Shown in pieces: positions 21,542 to 34,851 of a stretch of 64,000 nucleotides of DNA. Under the pieces are notes generated by a model, which worked only from the letters and a program-made list of their open reading frames with translations, searched no databases and was not told where the DNA came from. Positions within the stretch are counted from its first letter, which is position 1. Each line of letters begins with the position of its first letter. The position numbers were made by a program, and so were the translations under genes. Origin of the DNA: Isoetes taiwanensis (lineage: Eukaryota; Streptophyta; Lycopodiopsida; Isoetales; Isoetaceae); the NCBI GenBank assembly GCA_021234155.1, contig JAJEKV010000011.1, positions 3,409,069 through 3,473,068 of the forward strand, written 5' to 3'.

Positions 21542-22046
21542 GGGTTTTCTTTGTGTTTTTGTACGCTTTTCACAAAGGTTTTCCTAAGATTTCATGGTGT
21601 ATTCGAATAGATGTACTAATGCGTATATCTAGAGTGCATCATTTCTTAGTCATTGATTTAGCTTTTTTTTTTTCAATGGTCTAACATCTAAGGGCTCACA
21701 ACAAAAGCCCTCTTTTTATTTTAGGGACTGAACATGCAAGGCTCGTGGATAGCATTTTAGGGCATTCTTTGCCCTAAAGCTTGGCCATGAACCATTGTTG
21801 GGGTTGGCCGACATCATGGCACATCGGATTTGAAGCAGCGGATTTGCAGCATATTTGAAGCAGCGGATTTGCCTGCAGGGTTTGCGGATTTGCTGCAGGT
21901 TTCTGCTTCTGGATGCGAAGAAACCTATTTCAGAGCGTTTTAGGCCATTTCCTCATTATGAAACCTAGGCCTAAAGGGTCAATCTATAGTTGTAAGATTC
22001 AGCTCACGAGGTAAGAGAAATTTGTGAAATGGCGTTGAAAAGAATA

Positions 22047-22298
22047 TCAGAAAGGTATGTCTTGGGGGATGCCATACCTCCCAGATCTATGCCATCCGCC
22101 AGAGCATTGCCAAGGCTCCAGGCCAGCATGGGCCATGAGGAACTGCACTCGCCTGCCGCATTTCAAGTCTTCGCAATCTATACATTGTTGCAGAAGGCAA
22201 TACGCAATTTCCCGCGACATAGGGATTCCTTCCATCTGCTTGACCTCTCCAATGCAGACTCCATGCTTCAAGCGTGCCCTCCCACATGTTTCATTCAA
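22047..22298 (-). pseudogene. PPR-protein fragment inside the insert
   Basis: The minus strand encodes REIAYCLLQQCIDCEDLKCG then RRVQFLMAHAGLEP. This matches the start of a plant pentatricopeptide-repeat protein (pattern YxxLLQxCIxxxDLxxGRRVHxxxxxxGLEP). PPR proteins act in organelle RNA editing and processing. Only about one and a half repeat units remain and there is no targeting peptide. It is oriented opposite to the methionine-synthase exons, so the insert holds pieces of at least two loci. Confidence 0.65.
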
Positions 22299-22413
22299 AA
22301 TTTCAAGGGTGTCGGAATGATAAGCTGCTGAAAACAGAAATGCTGGTTGGAATTTGAGAATATTGTAATTGTCTGCATAGCATCGTTAACCCCTGTTTTT
22401 GTTCTTTTCCTAG

Positions 22414-23280
22414 TTGGTCTGCACTATCAGAATTATCCCCGTATGGGGCCAAAGAGGGAGTTCAAATGTGCCCTGGAGTCTTTCTGGGACAAGTAAACTA
22501 CTGTTGAAGATCTGGAGAAGACTGCCAAGCATTTGAGGGCATCCATATGGCAACAGATGTCTGATGCTGGCGTCACATACATTCCAAGCGATACCTTCTC
22601 CTATTATGACCAAGTGCTTGATACACCAACTAGTAAGTTACATATCCCAAAAGCTCAGCTGTTTCTAGGCTTACTCAGAACCTTGTTTCTGAATGATTAA
22701 CTGATTTTGCAGCCACTACATTGTTCCAGAGCTGGGCCCAGATGTGAAGTTCACCCTTTCCTCTCGTAAAGTTGTTCAAGAATACAAGGAAGCTAAGCAG
22801 GTGGCTTAATAATTTAAGATGCAAGCATTCCTTTCCTGCGTGCATGTGTATCATGTGCTTATTTAGATCATTTTATTACAGCTTGGTATTGAGACTGTTC
22901 CTGTTATTGTTGCACGTATCTGTTATTTGCACAGGGAAGTCATAAGTGAGCTGAAAGCAGCAGGTGCAAAATGGATTCAATTTGATGAACCTGCACTTGT
23001 GCTTCACCTTGAAGCGTCTAAATTGCAAGCCTTTGAGAAGGCTTATGGTTATTTTGCCACTGAACTGAGTGGTGTGAAGCTTTTGGTTGAGACATACTTT
23101 GCTGACATTCCTGCTGAAACATACAAGTGAGTGATTATCTCTGTGTAATTTGCAAATGCGTCTTTAAGCTTTCCAGGGAATTTACCTCAACTCTGGTGCA
23201 ATTCAGGGCGTTGACTGGCTTGCAAAGTATGGCTGCTATTGGAGTTGATTTGGTTCGTGGAACAAAGACGTCATGTAGAT
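22414..23280 (+). pseudogene. metE: Cobalamin-independent methionine synthase fragment with introns
   Basis: Exons are 22414-22632 ([19 protein letters not shown], then SDAGVTYIPSDTFSYYDQVL), 22713-22800 ([27 protein letters not shown]), about 22882-22935 ([11 protein letters not shown]), 22935-23126 ([36 protein letters not shown]) and 23207-23280 (ALTGLQSMAAIGVDLVRGTK). GT-AG introns are retained between most. This is the N-terminal half of the plant enzyme that methylates homocysteine using methyltetrahydrofolate. An in-frame stop follows ESFWDK, a segment after VPVIVA is missing, and the catalytic C-terminal zinc half is absent. Intron retention shows DNA-level capture, not retroposition. 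Confidence 0.9.
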
Positions 23281-23763
23281 ATTATGTGGTATAGAATGCT
23301 TGGCATTTGTTTTAGGTAAATGAAGAAATGGTATAGATGTGCATTTTTCCTATAACGTTTGCTGCTGTTGTTATATTCAATGCAGATTTTATCGACAAAT
23401 ATGCTTGTGTATATGAAGGTAAATATTTTAGTTGTATGTAAAGAAAAGGGAAGTTTCTGGGTTAGCTCATGGTTGTTTGCATTTGAGAGCCAGCTCTTCT
23501 ATCATGGACAAATACTCATTGGTCAACAACTCCGCTTGAGTCGTTGTTAAGCAAGTGGTCTTTGTGCTATATATTAATAATCTGTTCTAAATGTACACTT
23601 GTGCTATTTTGTAGGATATATAAGAAAAAAGGAGAAAGCCCAGTTGCCATGTTGCCATGGAATTTTGCATACATGTACATCAATTCTTCATCAAACAATG
23701 GAGAACTATACATTTCTTTCAAGTAGTTACACGTCTATTCTCATTAATTTGGATACACATTCT

Positions 23764-23817
23764 TCTGATAATAGAAAGAAGATTTCATTCTTCTGATAAT
23801 AGAAAGAAGATTTCAAG
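23764..23817. repeat. 27-bp tandem duplication
   Basis: TTCTGATAATAGAAAGAAGA followed by TTTCA occurs twice in direct succession, within the captured-gene insert. Confidence 0.8.
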
Positions 23818-24117
23818 TTCTGTTAATGCCTCCATGAGTCAAATCCATAGTGTGATTGTGCAAAGATGCTCTTTTGGCCTTATTGGAGCATATAACTACT
23901 TTTACTATATTTTCTATTTCAAATTCCTAAATAAACATACGTTTGAATATATCTATCATACCATTACAGATATATTTTCTATTATGTTTCATCTAGCAAA
24001 TTGGGACTAAAAGCACAAGCCCCAAGTAATAAGTAATGGCAAATGTCGTTGCCATTAGTTTCACTAAACTGCTGTTCATACGAGTAGGTTGTTTAACGAT
24101 TTAGGCCCTTAAAGTTT

Positions 24118-24400
24118 ATCTACGTTTGCTTTTGTTAGGGCCCGAAGGGCTCAAAATTTTTTTTAATATAACAATCAACACACAACTACCATTAATATTA
24201 TTAACACAAACCATTGCATTTAACACATTTAAATTAAAATCCCCCTTGAACCCCCTTTGGTTTGGGTGCATATTCACACGGGGGGTTACGTAGGGCAACG
24301 AGAGCTGTCGGATGGGCATATTTGCCCTTTATTCCAAGATCTGGACCATACATAGCGATCCTCGTTTGTGGGGTATGCATGTACAAGTTTTTATATACTG
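24118..24400. repeat. Foldback-family repeat fragment
   Basis: Shares GGGC.CAAAATTTTTTTTAA, CACAAACCATT, TTTGGGTGCATATTCACACG, GGGCAACGAGAG and CTCGTTTGTGGGGTATG with the foldback element at 45445-45887. Here only one arm is present, so it is a partial member at the right end of the insert. Confidence 0.75.
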
Positions 24401-24423
24401 TATATTAAGGTTTGCATAACAGG

Positions 24424-25132
24424 AGAATCGCAGGTCACTGGTGCAGGTCACTCCACAGCAGGTGATCAAGGAAAAATATCAACTGATACAAAAGAAAAGG
24501 AGGCAAGGATTATCATAAGCAGTAAGGTAGGTCCAGGAATACTATTGAAAATTAGAAAGATGAATGTGAAACAAATGTGGAAATACTTACTGCAAACTTA
24601 TGAGAAAAAGTCATCATCACAGATCGATGTCTTGGAAAAAGAATTCAAGAAACTTAAATATCATGAGAAGGAGGACATAACCGAATTTTTTGCAAGGTTT
24701 GATACGCTTGTGGCAGACTTGGAAGCCGCTGGTATATCCGTGTCAGCAGAACATCAGATATTGCAAATTGCAAGAGCTTTGTCTGAATTTGGACAATTGG
24801 AAGTGTTTGTGAGAAACATGGCAAGAAGTAGAGCAGAAGCTGAGAGAATAATGAGGACTGAACTGGAGCAGCGGAAATTAGTCCATGAAGAAGGGGATGA
24901 TTCATCCGAAATTATGTATACCAGTAAATCCAGACGAAGTTGGAGTAACCTTAGAGGAAAGAAAGACTTTGTAGACAAGTCTAGAATTGGGCCATGCTTC
25001 AACTGTGATATGTACGGGCACCTTAAAGTTAACTGTCCAAAACTAGGAGTCAGTAGTGGAGCTCCTGACATTGTTTGTCATAACTGTGGCAGAAGAGGGC
25101 AGCCACAAATTGTTCCAGTCCTAAGCAAGTAA
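24424..25132 (+). pseudogene. Copia gag, C-terminal part with zinc knuckles
   Basis: Continues gag after the insert: helical capsid-like region (MNVKQMWKYLLQTYEKKSSS, FKKLKYHEKEDITEFFARFD, LVADLEAAG), then a basic linker. A perfect CCHC knuckle follows (CFNCDMYGHLKVNC, C-x2-C-x4-H-x4-C). A second knuckle begins CHNCGRRG but is broken by an apparent 1-nt deletion, after which the frame ends at 25132. The continuation in a third frame (RRGGRSGSTYRGRGAGRGRL, RG-rich) leads into pol. Gag packages the RNA genome in virus-like particles. Confidence 0.9.
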
Positions 25133-25242
25133 GACGAGGAGGGCGATCTGGAAGTACATATAGAGGAAGAGGAGCAGGAAGAGGCAGACTCAGAGATGGT
25201 GGACGAGGGGCTGCCATTAATTTAACTCAAGAACAGCAAAAC

Positions 25243-27616
<2,374 letters not shown>

Positions 27617-27618
<2 letters not shown>

Positions 27619-28108
27619 CAGGCTCCTGGTTTTGAGAAAGGCAAAAACAAAGTGTGGAAATTAAAACGGGCTGTTTATGGATTAAAACAGTCCCCTAGGC
27701 AGTGGTACAAGTGCATGGATTCATATTTAATACAACAGGGATACACTAAGTTGAAAAATGATGGCAACTTGTATCAATTAAAACAGGGTGAAGAGTCTTG
27801 CATAATAGCTCTATATGTGGATGATTGTATCATGGGTGCAACATCAATGAACATCCTCAACTATTGTAAGTCTGTTCTTGCCAAAAGGTTTAAGATGACG
27901 GATCTAGGAGAATTGCATAAATTCTTAGGTATAGAAGTTCACAGAGATAGACAAAACGGTGTAATTGCACTCTCGCAAGCAAGAAACATAGAAGGAGTAC
28001 TGGAAAGATTCAAGATGCAAGACAGCAATGCAGTACAAACTCCAATGGTTGCAGGTATGAAATTGTCCATATCAATGAGTCCAAAAACTGATCAAGAAAA
28101 AATGGAAT
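27617..28108 (+). pseudogene. Copia reverse transcriptase, distal part
   Basis: Resumes with [31 protein letters not shown] and the catalytic IIALYVDDCIMGA (YVDD box), followed by LGELHKFLGIEVHR. The frame is lost near 28105 by a small indel just before the segment that leads to RNase H. RT copies the element RNA into DNA. Confidence 0.95.
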
Positions 28109-28783
28109 ATGGAAGGTGTTCCTTACAGAGAATTAGTTGGGTGCCTGCTGTACATAGCCAATAGTACAAGACCGGATATCGCATTTGCTGTTAATGTGCT
28201 TTGCCGATTTAACAATAACCCAGGAAGAGGTCATTGGCTAGCTGCCAAGAGAATTCTTAGATATTTAAAGGGAACAAAGGATATTGGCATTGTTTATTGC
28301 TCTAAGGATTTACAGTTACAAGCGTACTGTGATGCAGACTGGGCTGGAGACGTGGACAGTAGAAAATCTACTTCTGGCTACTTCATGATGTTAGGAGGTG
28401 CACCAATAGCTTGGAGATGCAAAAAACAAGGAGCTGTGGCAATGTCAACTGCAGAGGCTGAATATGGCTCAGCTGCACTAGCTGCAAAGGAGATAGTATG
28501 GTGCAAAAGGCTGTTGAATGAAATGGGAGTTCATCAAACAGATCCGACAGTTTTATGGTCACATAGTGCTAGCTGTGTTGCTATGACAAAAAATCCAATC
28601 ATGCATGAAAGAACGAAGCATATTGAGCTGGAAATGCAATATATCAGAGACATGGTGTCTAAAAATATTATTTCTGTAAAGTATGTAGAGACAGGTAAAC
28701 AATTTGCAGATTTATTGACCAAAGCACTAACAGCTCAAAAGCACTTCTTCTTAAAACAGTCAATAAATTGCAGAGGAATATGA
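28109..28783 (+). pseudogene. Copia RNase H domain and C-terminus
   Basis: Open frame with PYRELVGCLLYIANSTRPDI, NNNPGRGHWLAAKRILRYLK and the RNase H motifs AYCDADWAGDVDSRKSTSGY and MSTAEAEYGSAALAAKEIVW. It ends with FADLLTKALTAQKHF, the usual Copia C-terminus before the polypurine tract. It is out of frame with the upstream RT because of the indel near 28105. Confidence 0.95.
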
Positions 28784-28786
28784 CAT

Positions 28787-28798
28787 GCAAAGGGGGAA
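28787..28798 (+). other. Polypurine tract
   Basis: GCAAAGGGGGAA lies immediately upstream of the 3' LTR (TGTTGAG at 28799). It is the plus-strand primer for reverse transcription. Confidence 0.9.
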
Positions 28799-29287
28799 TG
28801 TTGAGAAGCATGTCATATAATGTGGACATTCAGGTTAAATCTACCGAGCATATATGTTAGAAGGAAATATCATGAATGCTTCAATGGGTACAAGGTAAAA
28901 CATGATTGATATATTTTCAATGGTTATCTGCAATGAGACGTTTTCCAATGGTTAGAAGCCTAAAAATGAAATATGGGATCGGGTAAGGCCAAGGCATTTT
29001 TAGAAGTTCTGCGACAACGAATCAAGATTGGACGGTTAGCCATTTTCACAGTATATCGCCATAAGAAGATGGTCGGTCAGTTACCAGGTGATTTCGATCA
29101 GTTGTTTTGGGTGTAAGTGATGCAGTCGGAAAAGCCAGGTTCGGCATAGGACATGTAATACAGGACTTGTGTATATTGAAACAAGATAATAGATCTATTG
29201 GCTATTGGACGATACAAGTATACTGGTTTAAATTAAATATTCTAGAGCTTGTGATATCTTAGAAAGAATTGTACTTAAATTTCAACA
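28799..29287 (+). repeat. Copia 3' LTR
   Basis: 489 bp, same ends as the 5' LTR. It contains a 41-bp segment (about 28980-29020) absent from the 5' LTR; the rest differs by about seven substitutions and a 2-bp indel. Confidence 0.95.
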
Positions 29288-29292
29288 CCACC

Positions 29293-29789
29293 AATTTCAG
29301 ATGATAGCAAGAAAATATGGGAACATAAAACTCAATGTATTCTATGATAAACATGCAAATACCTCCAACTTTAGCAAGGTTTAGGTCACTTTATGCTAGA
29401 AATATCTAAGAAGGCAGTTCTGGCTGGTGCAGAAACTGCCAAATTCTCCAATGTTTGAACAATCACTACAAGGTATAGGCGACCCCATTGGTCTTGAAAT
29501 TCTCAGAGATCATTAAGAAATAAGTGAAGACTCAAATGATGGTGGTATATTATTAAATTGAAATTTCTTTTGTGAGTTACGTGGGTTTAAGTGGCAGAGG
29601 TCATGTGGGCCAGTTCTGGTCCATGGATCTGGAATGGTCCCAGGGACAGGTCTAGTGTTAACACCTTTATTTAGTACGTAGATAAGCATTTTAAGCTGGA
29701 TGTAAAGTCAATGAATATTAAGCCACATGAACCATAAAGTTGTCCCATAATTTGCAAAGTAATTCAAGACAATTTGACTGTTTGTCCTT
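29293..29789. other. No gene seen
   Basis: Sequence between the Copia element and the U-box pseudogene. Only a 27-bp inverse match to 18518-18550 was noticed. Confidence 0.4.
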
Positions 29790-32401
29790 TATTTTCCTTT
29801 GATGGCAACTCGGCCTTCTTGATGAGTGGCAAGGATTGCCAAAATGGCTAAAGATTCATTACCATTCCCACATTGTTGTCCATTAGCAGATTAACAATGT
29901 GGGGGACAACACCAGTTCGCACTGCCCTTCCCTTGTTTCCTTGATATATGGACAGATTGAACAACGCAGTAGCAGCATCCTTTTTTCCTCTAGAGGTTCC
30001 TTCTCGGAGCAGGTCCACCAAGGCAGGAATGGCACCAGATGCACCAATGGTTATTTTGTTGGCATCAACTACAGATAAACTGAACAATGTTGCAGCTGCA
30101 TTTTCCCTTGCCGCCATGCTGCCAGACATCAGCACTTCCACAGTGGGATCAATTGCAAGAGCTAGTACAAATTTCCCTTTGTTGTTGTCATTAATAGAGA
30201 GATTTAATAGAGCTGTGACTGCATGTTCCGGAGCACGTGTATCATTAGTTGAAAGAAGCTTATCCAGAAGTGGAATTGCTCCAACTTCTGCAATACAAAT
30301 TCTGTTCTCAACATTTCTTTTTGCCAGCAAATACAACTCCCCAGCTGCAGCCCTTTGGACATCCAGTTGTCCGCTCGCAAGCTTCTAGACTAAGACATCT
30401 ACAGTTATCCGCTCTCCACAAGATATATCAACAGTATGACCAGTTGGCTTTCCTGTTTTACTAGGACTACCAAACATCTTAGGCAATTCAACGCCATTAT
30501 TTTCACACCATTGCCTAATCAGACTTTTTAAAACGTAATTTAAAGTTGATGACAAGCGTGGCAACAATTGTTGGGTCTTTGGGCAGGTTTTATGTCCAGC
30601 ATCTAACCACTTTTGTATGGATGTACGATCATACGTCTGGAAAAAAAAATGTAACATTAGATTCTTTACATATATTACTTTCCAAACAAGGTCAACAATA
30701 TTAACCCATGTCTTATGAGAAAATGACTGCAGCAAAACTCACCTGTCCAGTAGCAACTATTACAGGGTCTTTCATAATTTCAAGTGATATTGGGCAAGGA
30801 AAATCATCAGGTACGATAGAAGAATTTAATTTGTCTGGTGTGATCCCAATGGGGATTCTTGCCATCTCAACAGACGCATTAGGCTCTCCATTGTCAATAA
30901 CCAAAGTTTCTAGATACATGTAAACCATTCTACAAGTTTCTCATTTTTCTCATTGTTGCCAAGGGAAACATTGTGCAATGCCTCGGCTTCTTGTTTCAAA
31001 TCCGCAGTTGTCTTAATTTGCAAATTATTAGCCAACCGTTCAAGAATGATCTGATCCATCTTCCTATTAAAATTGCGTGTCAAGGCATTTGTTATATCTT
31101 CATATAATTGAACCTCCTGTGTATCAACCCTCCCTTTTTCTCTTTTCAGTTGTGCAAGCACGAGGACAACCTGTAAGTGATTTCATCAATGCATTACTCA
31201 AGAAAGATTTTAATTTAGTAGCCCCATAAAGACCTAAAACCATGATTTAATTATATCATTAATGTTATTTCAAGTTTTTATGAATTTAATACCTTCACAC
31301 AGAAACATGAAAAAATAAATATGCCAGCCTTAGGATTTAAGGGACAACCATGTATCAAAGCAAGTCACTAAAATCACATTTAGCAACTGTACAAGGTTAA
31401 GCACTCATGCTGCCCTATTAGATATCAATTTCAGCTTAACCACTTAAGCTTCTGATGAATACAAAGGGTTTGCAACTAAGCAGAGGAAGAACATTGGCCG
31501 CAGACTCGGACCTTGAATTCTATCTCAACATAGATAAGCAGTTCCTTTGTAGCAAAGACTACACTCAATAAGCTCGTTAGATTTTAGATCCAAATAAATG
31601 TAGTACCAACTAAATAGAAACAAAAATATGAAGAATCGTGCTCTTGAAATGGTCATTTCTGCATGTGAAACTAGATATGCCTGCTCTCAAACTTCATCAA
31701 AGATGTGAGAAAGCTGAAAGGGAGGTCATCCAGAGCTCTATCTAGGTCCGTTGATATAGCTTGAAATCTCTGTAGAATGTTTTCCCTATCAAGAAACTTT
31801 AGAGCAAGAAGTCAGTGTCTTTTCTGTAGCTGAAGACCAAGAATAAAAGAAAATATGTACAAAGTAGATCCTGCAACCGCTATGGCAGATGTGTATCAGT
31901 TGTTTGGCATTCTTCATCACACTTCCTAAGGCCTTCAAGGAAGCCAAGCCTCCTTGTTTAATGCATCATGGAGATCTCTTACCTCCTCAAACAAAGGAAC
32001 TATCAATTTCATTCTTCTGATAAGATGGGCACAATCCCATCCAACATCCAGTCTTAAATTGATAATCCGAAAGTCAATTGGGCGAGCCAACATTGCCTTG
32101 TCTACGCTCTCTAAATAATCAACGGGACTAAACATGTTCCTTGAAGATATGTAGCTAAGATTCAGCCTTCATCTGTAGAAGCCAGAGTCCTAAGAATAAA
32201 CCGACATCGGTGTATAATAGACTCCAAAGAGGCAAAAACTTTCTTGGTTTTCTTTGCCCGCTTTGGTGCAATGTCTTTGTGTTCGTGGGCCTCTGCTGCT
32301 GCCGGAGTTGGAGGGCTTCGCCTCTTGGGGGTCACCATAGCCCGATGCTCTGTCGCAGGTGACTGCCAGTTTACAGGGAACAATGGGTTTGGAGCAGTCA
32401 C
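29790..32401 (-). pseudogene. Plant U-box/ARM E3 ubiquitin ligase (PUB13/SPL11-like), decayed
   Basis: Minus-strand order: N-terminal UND region in pieces (SLESIIHRCRFILRTLAST; HLIRRMKLIVPLFEEVRDLH; LDDLPFSFL); a helical segment (32-31 kb side, QLKREKGRVDTQEVQLYEDI); the U-box split by an intron at about 30639-30742 (PDDFPCPISLEIMKDPVIVA, then TYDRTSIQKWLDAGHKTCPK); and ARM repeats from 30372 ([78 protein letters not shown]). In plants these ligases ubiquitinate immune receptors and cell-death regulators. A stop replaces a codon just before the ARM region (DVLV*KLASG), and the last ARM repeat shifts frame ([20 protein letters not shown]). The N-terminal part has many stops. Introns are kept, so it is an ordinary duplicated pseudogene. 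Confidence 0.9.
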
Positions 32402-32856
32402 CAGTATATTCTAGGTATATTCCAACATATACCTAGGATATGCCACAAACCCACATAAGCAAGGGCTTGCCCCCTTAGGGGCAGCCCAAAAATATTGAGT
32501 CACTCACCTTTTCTTCATATCTAGCATTATAACAGGGTTTTTTTTTTTGTGATTTATATGCCTTTTGGCATGGTTTTCATATGATTTCATGGGCATATTG
32601 CACGAGGCATACTAATCAGTATATCTAGAGTGCACTCCACATTTTATTGTCTAAATTCCATATCATCAATGGTTTATCCCCTTTTATTTTAGGGTTATTT
32701 TAGGGTTTATATTTTAGGCTTGTGAACACACCATGTTATGGTGCAGACAGATTCGAGGGATGCTATTATGGTGCAACAGATTCGCCCAAGGTCCGTGTGT
32801 TTTCAGAATGAAACATTTGTTTTAGGGTTGTAAAAGAGGAAGATGCTGCTTATTCT

Positions 32857-33050
32857 TTGGAAGCGGCTATGCAGTTCACGATGACGAGTGAACATTCGAA
32901 GCCTTCAGCTGTGTCGAACTTTGCTGCCATGCAGATAGGAGGGGTAAAACAGAACTTAGGTCGCGCAGATGGAGGAGGAATGGAGGACCAAATCGGATTG
33001 GCAGTTGCGAAGATGTCTTACCATGTATATTCGTTGGGAGAAGGGTATGT
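32857..33050 (+). pseudogene. Possible LHW-type bHLH N-terminal exon fragment
   Basis: The plus strand gives GLAVAKMSYHVYSLGEG followed by a GTATGTG donor-like site. This resembles the bHLH-MYC N-terminal domain of LONESOME-HIGHWAY-like plant transcription regulators (pattern KMxxxVYxLGEGxxG). Upstream residues (SNFAAMQIGGVKQNLGRADG) are not diagnostic. The assignment rests on about 17 residues and is tentative. Confidence 0.35.
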
Positions 33051-33366
33051 GACCTATTTCTTGCTTCATCCATTGTTTTCATTCTGTTAAATGAAAATAT
33101 AAGCATTGCTGCAGGACCAGCTGCATTGCATCTTCAAATACAACGTCGAAGAAGAAAGGAAGAGTCTGTGTTAGGGTGATTTTTATCTGCTAGATTGGTT
33201 TTGTGGGGTTTTTGTGTTCCTTCCTAAGATGAGCTTGTGTTTCTATAGTTCCTATTTCTTATAATATGCATACGGTGCTTTAAAACCTTTGCATATTCGC
33301 ATATCAGTAGCACAGTTTGTAACGTTTGCTAATGAGCGGGTGGGTAATGGCAGGGTGTTGACTTCC

Positions 33367-33945
33367 GGCTATGCCGTAGAGGCAATGATGCATGAGGCGG
33401 GCTTTCCCTCATACAGATCCCGTGATTTTTTTCTCAGATATGGCGGATAAACTATTGAAGAGCCTACTTGGTTTTCTGTTTGATCTTCTCATGAACCTCC
33501 ATACAATATATTCAGTACTGGATCTACCCCATGCAGGGAAGCCATTTCTTCTGTAGCTTTTACTGCCCCGTATTAAGGCGCATATTTCATTCAGGTTCTT
33601 TGTCAAGCTCTTTCTTTTGGAAAATTATTTGCTTGATTTTGGTGTTCATTTTGCCAGGCTATGCCGCTAGAGGCAATGATGCATGAGGCGGGCTTTCCCT
33701 CATACAGATCCCGTGATCTCTTTTCTCAGATATGGAGGATACATTAGTGAAGAGCCTACTTGGTTTTCTGTTTGATCTTCTCATGAACCTTCACTGGATC
33801 TACCCCGCGCAGGGAAGCCGTTTCTTATGTAGCTTTTACTGCCCCGTATTAAGACGCATATTTCATTCAGGTTCTTTGTCAAGCTCTTTCTTTTGGAAAA
33901 TTATTTGCTTCATTTTGGTGTTTATATTGCATACTTTACCAGGCA
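33367..33945. repeat. 290-bp tandem duplication (exon-like block)
   Basis: Copy 1 (33367-33655) and copy 2 (33657-33945) both read GGCTATGCCG.TAGAGGCAAT followed by GATGCATGAGGCGGGC, and continue nearly identically through CCGTATTAAG.CGCATATTTC to TTTTGGTGTT. Copy 1 has an extra CATACAATATATTCAGTA-like segment. Each copy contains the frame EAMMHEAGFPSYRSRD, of unknown family. Confidence 0.9.
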
Positions 33946-34176
33946 TGGCCTCAGGCAGGGAAGCACCTTTCCTTCTGATACAGATGTCTATTCCTAAATG
34001 CTACAATTAGCAAGTATGAAAATACTTGGTGAACGTAGCTTTTGTGCAAAAAAGAAGATGGATACGGTCATCATTTTTTGTCTAACTTCTTGGTTTACAT
34101 CGCATATATTGATGCTGCAACTGTGAGTGCTGGTTTCAGCTGGTCTTGGAATACAAGGCTCTCCGCACTAAGTTTT

Positions 34177-34577
34177 TGATATGGTGGTGCTCGGTAGGGT
34201 AGATCATTTTTTAAGTTATGTAGGTCAAGGCAAGCCATTTAACTTGATGATAAATGAATCATTGAAGTTAAAAATTAAAACATTAAAGAATGGCTGATAA
34301 CAGGTCGCAGACCCTTCAGTAAAATCATTCCGAAATTGTATCAGACTTCCGAATCTTGCATAAAGAGATCGATCCAGCCTGGAAAAAGGCCGATTCATAG
34401 ATCTTTCTGGCCGATCCCATCATATTTAGCATCCTTTGCCTTTTTAGAGATATTTTTGGGTCTAAAAGGTCAGTCTGGAATTAGATCGATCTCTGCCTAT
34501 ATAAGCAACCGCTTCTCTTATTTCTTGCATAGAGTCTTCGATTGAATCCAAATCTGAGTCTTCAGTTTTATCTGCGG
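34177..34577 (+). repeat. 5' LTR, first part
   Basis: Starts TGATATGGTGGTGCTCGG and runs to the CTGCGG target duplication of the inserted DNA transposon. It aligns with 43810-44256 of the 3' LTR, which has an extra ~30-bp segment (GCGGTTCAGGCCC...). Its TATATAAGCAACCGCTTCTC segment near 34499 may be the promoter and transcription start region. Confidence 0.9.
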
Positions 34578-34851
34578 GGTGTAAATATGATAATGCTACC
34601 CAAAAAGCACCGTCCGGACAAGTGCTTTAGGTGCTTGAGGTGCTTTTTACCCGATGAATTTTCATTCAACGACCTCGGGGGTTGTTACTCCAAAAATAGT
34701 ATGCATGTTCCGGTTGGGGAGGGATTGATGACATGGATGTCCCCGCGCGAATTGCCAGAGCAATCCTCATGTTTGGCGGGATCTCAAGTTGGCGGGATTC
34801 TTGAGGAAAGTTTTCTTTCTTGGATTGTCATTCTTCCCAAGCTCCGTTATT

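Larger units (their letters stand above)
21542..24423. mobile_element. 2.9-kb gene-capturing insert in Copia gag
   Basis: The insert is bordered by the 8-bp direct repeat ATAACAGG (21534-21541 and 24416-24423), consistent with a target-site duplication (8 bp, or 9 with one mismatch). It contains a minus-strand PPR fragment, plus-strand methionine-synthase exons with introns, and a foldback-repeat relative at its right end. I see no transposase, no TIRs at the exact borders and no clear Helitron CTRR hairpin end. Its left ~190 bp (phrases TATCTAGAGTGCA and TTTTATTTTAGGG) match the left end of another element at 32528. It therefore belongs to a repeat family whose members carry different host fragments. 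Confidence 0.7.
32528..34140. mobile_element. Second member of the gene-capturing element family (right border unclear)
   Basis: The left ~190 bp (from about 32531, ATAACAGGGTTT) match 21534-21730, including GATTTCATGG, TATCTAGAGTGCA and TTTTATTTTAGGG. Beyond that it carries unrelated host-like sequence: a bHLH-like exon and a duplicated exon-like block. I cannot place the right end. It abuts the LTR element starting at 34177. Confidence 0.5.

Noticed and set aside
22414-23280. Functional methionine synthase gene
   Set aside because: Lacks the zinc-binding C-terminal half, has an in-frame stop after ESFWDK and a missing internal segment.
21542-24423. Classical Pack-MULE or Helitron
   Set aside because: No long TIRs at the borders and no recognisable TC...CTRR ends; kept as a gene-capturing insert of unknown type.
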